A stretch of 23,314 nucleotides of DNA from Amoebophrya sp. A120 (Eukaryota; Sar; Dinophyceae; Syndiniales; Amoebophryaceae), in assembly GCA_905178155.1 (NCBI GenBank), contig CAJINV010000040.1, positions 48,228 through 71,541 on the forward strand, written 5' to 3'. Numbering within the stretch: the stretch's first letter is position 1; each line of letters opens with the position of its first letter. Below are positions 18,674 to 23,314 of this stretch, one piece after another. A program made the position numbers and the translations under genes. The notes beneath the pieces were generated by a model that saw only the letters and a program-made list of their open reading frames with translations, did not search any database and was not told the origin of the DNA.

Positions 18674-19801
18674 TCAGCGCAACTGGGATTGCAAACCAGA
18701 AATTGCCTGCATCTCACCCTTGACCGCCGCAATATCTGCACCGGAAACGAAGGTCGGAGTTTCAATGTCCACGTTCAACACAGGAGCAGAGCGCGGAACT
18801 TCATCTCCGCTCAGGAAGGAACTGTGGGACATTTCAGCCTCCAAGCTGGCGAGGCGTTTGGCCGCGTACGCGAACCCGTCAGCGGTCAAGCGTGCCATGT
18901 CAACCTTCTTGCCCTTGCCCGTGGAGTCAACCATTACATGCACGGTCGGCTCCCGCGAAGGAGATGCTTTCAGAAACGAGGCGCCCAAGGCGGCGGAGCG
19001 GATCCCCTGGAACGACTTCTCAATGCTCTGCTCAAGCGACGCTTTAATGGCTTGGTACTCACTTTCCAGGACAGACGCAGGGGCACCTGTCTCAAAGTAC
19101 ACGTCGGTTTTTCCCTTCTGGAGGAACGAAACACCCGACGCCGCCTTCAGCGCGGCCAATTCTTGCGTGAAACCGGCACGAGGAACATCATAGTGGATGT
19201 CAATGACAGACGGAAGCGAAGCCTGCATGGTGGATTGAATAGCAACCGGCGGAACGAAGGGCTCCAAAAAACTTGACTTGCCCCGCACAATGTGTCCGAT
19301 TTTGGCGATCTCTGCAGAAAGCATGGCCTGCTTGAGGGACGCATCTGCGGACGCCTCAGCAGACGCCTTACTGGACTCAGTTTTGAAAATGGAGGACACT
19401 GCCGCGTCAATGGTTGCCTTGTCTTCAGCCGGCGCGTGCAGGACAAACTCATGATCAGCAGTCGGCGCGAGCGACGAATAGCCCTGAAGAAAGGAGTGAT
19501 GCGCCCCTACAATGGTGTGCACTTTGGCAATTTCAGCGTTCAACAGACGCTGCTTGTCTGCCAATCCGGCCGCTTCAAGCCCCTTTTCATGGGCTTTCTC
19601 CACCGCCATGAGGGCATCAATGTCAGCATTGGCTTCAGCAGAAGGCATGGACGGGGGCATCAAGTTCAAGGTGTAGGGAGTCGCATCCGCGACTTTGCCG
19701 GCGATTCCCGACGCCACGCCCGGCGGGACCATCTCCAGCGGGTCGGGGAACATGCGCGATCCATGAGCGCAGAGCGAGGTCGCTGCGATGACGCGAAGCA
19801 T
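18674..19801 (-). CDS. Secreted six-module SFL repeat protein, 375 aa
   Basis: The ATG at 19801 was chosen because MLRVIAATSLCAHGS resembles the other signal peptides; a 23-codon extension upstream is open but unlikely. The SFL tripeptide recurs five times (103-105, 177-179, 225-227, 275-277, 328-330) in HHSFLQG, KSSFLEP, GVSFLQKG, GASFLKAS and HSSFLSG. Each is followed within about 4-25 residues by a strand-like segment (HEFVLHAP, VIDIHYDVP, TDVYFETG, PTVHVMVDS, PVLNVDIET) and then a helix. The sixth unit ends the protein without SFL (QSQLR). Modules 1 and 2 are the most alike: both have LNAEIAKVHTIV or LSAEIAKIGHIV just before SFL. The only cysteine is in or next to the signal peptide. Function unknown. 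Part of this gene is repeated at 20644-21227, probably through misassembly. Confidence 0.88.
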   Translation of the reverse strand: MLRVIAATSLCAHGSRMFPDPLEMVPPGVASGIAGKVADATPYTLNLMPPSMPSAEANADIDALMAVEKAHEKGLEAAGLADKQRLLNAEIAKVHTIVGAHHSFLQGYSSLAPTADHEFVLHAPAEDKATIDAAVSSIFKTESSKASAEASADASLKQAMLSAEIAKIGHIVRGKSSFLEPFVPPVAIQSTMQASLPSVIDIHYDVPRAGFTQELAALKAASGVSFLQKGKTDVYFETGAPASVLESEYQAIKASLEQSIEKSFQGIRSAALGASFLKASPSREPTVHVMVDSTGKGKKVDMARLTADGFAYAAKRLASLEAEMSHSSFLSGDEVPRSAPVLNVDIETPTFVSGADIAAVKGEMQAISGLQSQLR

Positions 19802-20642
19802 GTTTTTTCTTCTCTCAGAAAAAAAGAAAAGCGCAACTAGAAGCTTGGCAAAGTGCACACAGATTCTCATGTGTTATGCTGGGCATTGCAGGTTTAGTCA
19901 CGTTCTTTGGAAACAAACTCACTGGCACGTCGAAGATGATTCTGGGTCGGTCTTCAAGTACAAACACTGACTCCTCCCTGTTTTTCCAGCTCTCACAACA
20001 AGGAACTCCGGCTGCGATTAGAACAAAAGGCATTGCACAGTTTAGAACCTTTGTCCTATCAGACAAGAATCAGAATGAGGCGAGCATTAGTAATTGTTGT
20101 TCTTCTTCTACTAGTTCAATGAAATGATGTTGCACAATTCATGACATTAAACTAACACCCTCCAGCACAGGCAGAAGCGACGGACGCGTAGGTCGGGTGC
20201 GGGCGCGGGGCATGTTCCATGCCCAGCATCATCTCCCGGAAAGCGGCAAGACCAGTGGTATCAGGCTGGGGCGGAACTGGAAGGCTTCCCATTGCCCCGA
20301 GGATAGCATCACCTTTGCGCAGAAAACTGGACGGGGTCAGCGCTGCCAAAAGAGCCTGGATTGTGATGATGGTCATTGAATACTTTAGCCATTCAGTATT
20401 TGAGGACATAGCACGGAATGCAGTTTTTCAAGCAAATATCTAAAAAACAAAGCCGCTGTTCACCTTGTCAGAGCGCAATTCTTGAGCCGCAGCAGCGATG
20501 CGATTGTCCAAAGCCAAACCGGTTTCCATGGAAGACATAGCAGAGGCAGCATCAAACGCCGGGAAGTGGTAGCGCACATTCACCTCTGGCAGACTGTGTG
20601 CGACTTCACCAGTAAACTCTGGCTTCTCCGCAGGGAGCCCAT
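19218..20642. repeat. First copy of a 1,425 bp exact duplication
   Basis: Identical, as far as I can read, to 20644-22068 at a constant offset of 1,426, with a single N at 20643 between the copies. It covers the 5' half of the gene at 18674-19801, the intergenic region, and all but the first 82 nt of the next gene. Identity extends through noncoding DNA. Confidence 0.93.
20152..20642 (-). CDS. Truncated duplicate of the gene at 21578-22150
   Basis: Exon 2 is 20355-20152, the intron is 20463-20356 and exon 1 is cut at 20642 by the N at 20643, so the signal peptide and ATG are lost. All bases present match the full copy at a 1,426 offset. It probably does not exist as a separate gene: the truncation point coincides exactly with the N, which suggests a contig end. 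If the duplication were real, this would be a 5'-truncated pseudogene. Confidence 0.6.
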
Positions 20643-20643
20643 N
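20643..20643. other. Single N at probable contig junction
   Basis: The only ambiguous base in the window. It sits exactly between two identical 1,425 bp blocks, the expected signature of two overlapping contigs joined by a scaffolder with a minimal gap. Confidence 0.9.
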
Positions 20644-21227
20644 GAAGCCTGCATGGTGGATTGAATAGCAACCGGCGGAACGAAGGGCTCCAAAAAACTT
20701 GACTTGCCCCGCACAATGTGTCCGATTTTGGCGATCTCTGCAGAAAGCATGGCCTGCTTGAGGGACGCATCTGCGGACGCCTCAGCAGACGCCTTACTGG
20801 ACTCAGTTTTGAAAATGGAGGACACTGCCGCGTCAATGGTTGCCTTGTCTTCAGCCGGCGCGTGCAGGACAAACTCATGATCAGCAGTCGGCGCGAGCGA
20901 CGAATAGCCCTGAAGAAAGGAGTGATGCGCCCCTACAATGGTGTGCACTTTGGCAATTTCAGCGTTCAACAGACGCTGCTTGTCTGCCAATCCGGCCGCT
21001 TCAAGCCCCTTTTCATGGGCTTTCTCCACCGCCATGAGGGCATCAATGTCAGCATTGGCTTCAGCAGAAGGCATGGACGGGGGCATCAAGTTCAAGGTGT
21101 AGGGAGTCGCATCCGCGACTTTGCCGGCGATTCCCGACGCCACGCCCGGCGGGACCATCTCCAGCGGGTCGGGGAACATGCGCGATCCATGAGCGCAGAG
21201 CGAGGTCGCTGCGATGACGCGAAGCAT
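20644..21227 (-). CDS. Truncated duplicate of the six-module SFL gene
   Basis: Starts at the ATG at 21227 with the same signal peptide and runs through the first two SFL modules (HHSFLQG, KSSFLEP) to the N at 20643. Beyond the N the open frame enters exon 1 of the neighbouring gene out of frame, giving a chimera. Like the partner fragment at 20152-20642, it is probably an assembly artefact. Confidence 0.6.
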
Positions 21228-22068
21228 GTTTTTTCTTCTCTCAGAAAAAAAGAAAAGCGCAACTAGAAGCTTGGCAAAGTGCACACAGATTCTCATGTGT
21301 TATGCTGGGCATTGCAGGTTTAGTCACGTTCTTTGGAAACAAACTCACTGGCACGTCGAAGATGATTCTGGGTCGGTCTTCAAGTACAAACACTGACTCC
21401 TCCCTGTTTTTCCAGCTCTCACAACAAGGAACTCCGGCTGCGATTAGAACAAAAGGCATTGCACAGTTTAGAACCTTTGTCCTATCAGACAAGAATCAGA
21501 ATGAGGCGAGCATTAGTAATTGTTGTTCTTCTTCTACTAGTTCAATGAAATGATGTTGCACAATTCATGACATTAAACTAACACCCTCCAGCACAGGCAG
21601 AAGCGACGGACGCGTAGGTCGGGTGCGGGCGCGGGGCATGTTCCATGCCCAGCATCATCTCCCGGAAAGCGGCAAGACCAGTGGTATCAGGCTGGGGCGG
21701 AACTGGAAGGCTTCCCATTGCCCCGAGGATAGCATCACCTTTGCGCAGAAAACTGGACGGGGTCAGCGCTGCCAAAAGAGCCTGGATTGTGATGATGGTC
21801 ATTGAATACTTTAGCCATTCAGTATTTGAGGACATAGCACGGAATGCAGTTTTTCAAGCAAATATCTAAAAAACAAAGCCGCTGTTCACCTTGTCAGAGC
21901 GCAATTCTTGAGCCGCAGCAGCGATGCGATTGTCCAAAGCCAAACCGGTTTCCATGGAAGACATAGCAGAGGCAGCATCAAACGCCGGGAAGTGGTAGCG
22001 CACATTCACCTCTGGCAGACTGTGTGCGACTTCACCAGTAAACTCTGGCTTCTCCGCAGGGAGCCCAT
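20644..22068. repeat. Second copy of the 1,425 bp exact duplication
   Basis: Matches 19218-20642 base for base where I compared them. To the right of 22068 the sequence continues into the true 5' end of the two-exon gene, and to the left of 19218 it continues into the true 3' end of the six-module gene. Collapsing the two copies therefore gives one intact copy of each gene. Confidence 0.93.
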
Positions 22069-22150
22069 AATTGCCCGGCGCGGTCGGTGAGTTGAACGCC
22101 GTGAATGCAGCAACTGCACTCACGCACGATGTGAAGATAGCGAACCGCAT
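21578..22150 (-). CDS. Secreted SFL-module protein, two exons, 154 aa
   Basis: Exon 1 is 22150-21890 (87 codons), a GT-AG intron of 108 nt lies at 21889-21782 in phase 0, and exon 2 is 21781-21578. Unspliced, exon 1 would read only seven more residues to a stop. The signal peptide is MRFAIFTSCVSAVAAF. A Pro/Gly-rich segment (SPTAPGNYGLPAEKPEF) is followed by PEVNVRYHFP, a helix to QELRSDK, then ALLAALTPSSFLRKGDAILG across the splice junction. The C-terminal tail is Pro-rich, then Met-rich (REMMLGMEH), and ends in ACAGGC with two cysteines. It is a close paralogue of the gene at 1-447, and both have a satellite array immediately upstream. Function unknown. Confidence 0.86.
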
Positions 22151-22257
22151 TTGAAGAATAAGAGGAAAAAAGGGCACCACAAGCTAAAAGAGTTTTTGGG
22201 TTAGCGCTTGTGAGCAACAAGTTGGATTTTCATCATTTTGGTGCCGCATTTGCGTCG

Positions 22258-22263
22258 CTCTCA
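22258..22263 (-). promoter_or_regulatory. Candidate upstream element TGAGAG
   Basis: CTCTCA on the plus strand lies 108 nt upstream of the ATG at 22150, inside GTCGCTCTCA, which is shared with the upstream region of the paralogue at 1-447. More CTCTCA words occur at about 22315 and 22324-22330. Confidence 0.3.
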
Positions 22264-22399
22264 AAGGATGTCAGGCTGCAAACGAATTTGTTGTCTCTTA
22301 CAACCTCTCTCACACAGCGAATTCTCTCAGTGTGAAAATTTTGAGAACCAAAATCAGCGAATTCTCTCTACACAGCGAATACAAGTTTGAGAAGCTAAG

Positions 22400-23314
22400 G
22401 CAGTCCTTTACCTGGGATGGGCACGGGTGAGGCCAAAACAAGCACGAACACTGCAGCTACTACGAGTATTGCGCGGCCAGTAGCAGCGGTGGCGGCTGGT
22501 GCCGACCAGCGTCCAGATGTCCGTGTAGTTTTATGCGCGGCTTTTAAGATGGGGAGCCGAGCGCGTGTGCACAGCGAACCAAAAACGGGGCGCATGCAGC
22601 CTAGGGCACGCACGAAGCCATCTTTTGGCATTGGTCCAAGCGCCACCAGCAAGCAAAAGCATCCAAGTGCATAGATCTCTCACTAGTCCGATTATGTGCA
22701 TCCGCATGCGTCGCGCGATTCTACGCGCACAGGGACTGGCGGAGACAGGCGCTGCCATCATTGACCACAGTCCCCAAAAACGGAAAAAGATCTGGTCGCA
22801 GAAGCGTGGCGAAAACCGTAGCAGTCAAAGACCTGGCCCCACCGGCGGCCGCGCGAAGCATCAGGCACGTAAGGGGACAGACCTGCAGGCTGAGGCAGCG
22901 AATTCTAGTCACATGCGAGCGACGGGGCGCCCGTGCGCGGAAGCCGCGCGTCGCTGCCATCTATGGCCATCCCGCAGCAGAGCTGCAAACAACGCGAGCG
23001 CAACGGCTTGCGAGCAGTGTTTGGAGGCCTGCTCCGTGCCTCTCATAGTTTCAAACTGCCAGCAGCCTCAGCCTGTCTGACGCCGTCGCAACATAGCAGA
23101 AGAATGCTCCGCCCGCACCCGCAGCGCTGGTGGGCACGCCTTTTGCTGAGTGGTAAGACCATTTGGAACGAATAGCGCAAGCGCCACACAGAACAAAAAG
23201 CGTCCAAGTGCATAGATCTTCCACCCGATCAAGCAGCTGGATGAGCATGCGTCGCGCAGTTCTATCAGCGCAGACACTGACCAAGACAGGCACTGCAATC
23301 ATTGACCACGCTCG
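22400..23314 (+). repeat. Right-hand satellite array, diverged monomers, runs off the window
   Basis: Two cores of the same family occur, with the conserved word starting at 22659 (GCATCCAAGTGCATAGATCT) and 23200 (GCGTCCAAGTGCATAGATCT), 541 bp apart, in the same orientation as the left array. The 24-nt spacer length and the flanking blocks GCGTCGCGC, TTCTA and CATTGACCAC are kept. Sequence between cores is well diverged from the left array, so these monomers were not recently exchanged with it. The left limit near 22400 is approximate. Open frames here overlap in several phases and I do not consider them genes. Confidence 0.85.

Noticed and set aside
18662-19276. Plus-strand open frames of up to about 200 codons opposite the minus-strand genes
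   Set aside because: They mirror the codon structure of the real genes, lack signal peptides or domains and are antisense shadows.
20580-21296. 238-codon open frame spanning the N
   Set aside because: It joins two different genes across the ambiguous base and is explained by the contig-junction artefact.

Overview
The window looks like nuclear DNA of a protist, most likely an alveolate. Three predicted proteins end in a CPW-WPC-type cysteine domain, a family I know from Plasmodium, other apicomplexans and their relatives. Genes are compact, closely spaced and all on the minus strand. The few introns I can place are short (94-121 nt) GT-AG introns. This layout resembles dinoflagellate-lineage genomes such as parasitic Syndiniales, but I cannot fix the genus. 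No bacterial, organellar, tRNA or rRNA feature was recognised.

Layout from left to right. Positions 1-447 hold the 5' part of a two-exon secreted-protein gene that runs off the left edge. About 700-7290 is a GC-rich satellite-like array. It has alternating 519 and 572 bp monomers that form a 1,091 bp higher-order unit, with three essentially identical units in 1878-5242. Each monomer carries a conserved core of about 150 bp. About 7290-8598 has no gene I can defend. From 8599 to 22150 there are at least thirteen consecutive minus-strand genes, nearly all encoding small proteins with N-terminal signal peptides. From about 22400 to the right edge the same satellite family returns in the same orientation.

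The gene cluster has a theme. Most products are built from what looks like an undescribed module: a short beta strand, often followed by a proline or glycine turn, then an alanine-rich helix of about 35-50 residues, then a sharply conserved SFL tripeptide followed by Q, K, R, E or S. Copy number runs from one module to about six in the 375-residue protein at 18674-19801. Mixed in are three CPW-WPC-like proteins and one larger protein with a Frizzled-like cysteine-rich region. Together they suggest a locus for secreted or surface proteins, perhaps for host interaction or extracellular matrix; this role is inference.

One caution concerns assembly. A single N at 20643 separates two identical 1,425 bp stretches (19218-20642 and 20644-22068). 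This looks like two contigs with overlapping ends joined without merging. The truncated gene copies around the N are therefore probably artefacts, and the real locus probably has one copy each of the genes at 18674-19801 and 21578-22150.
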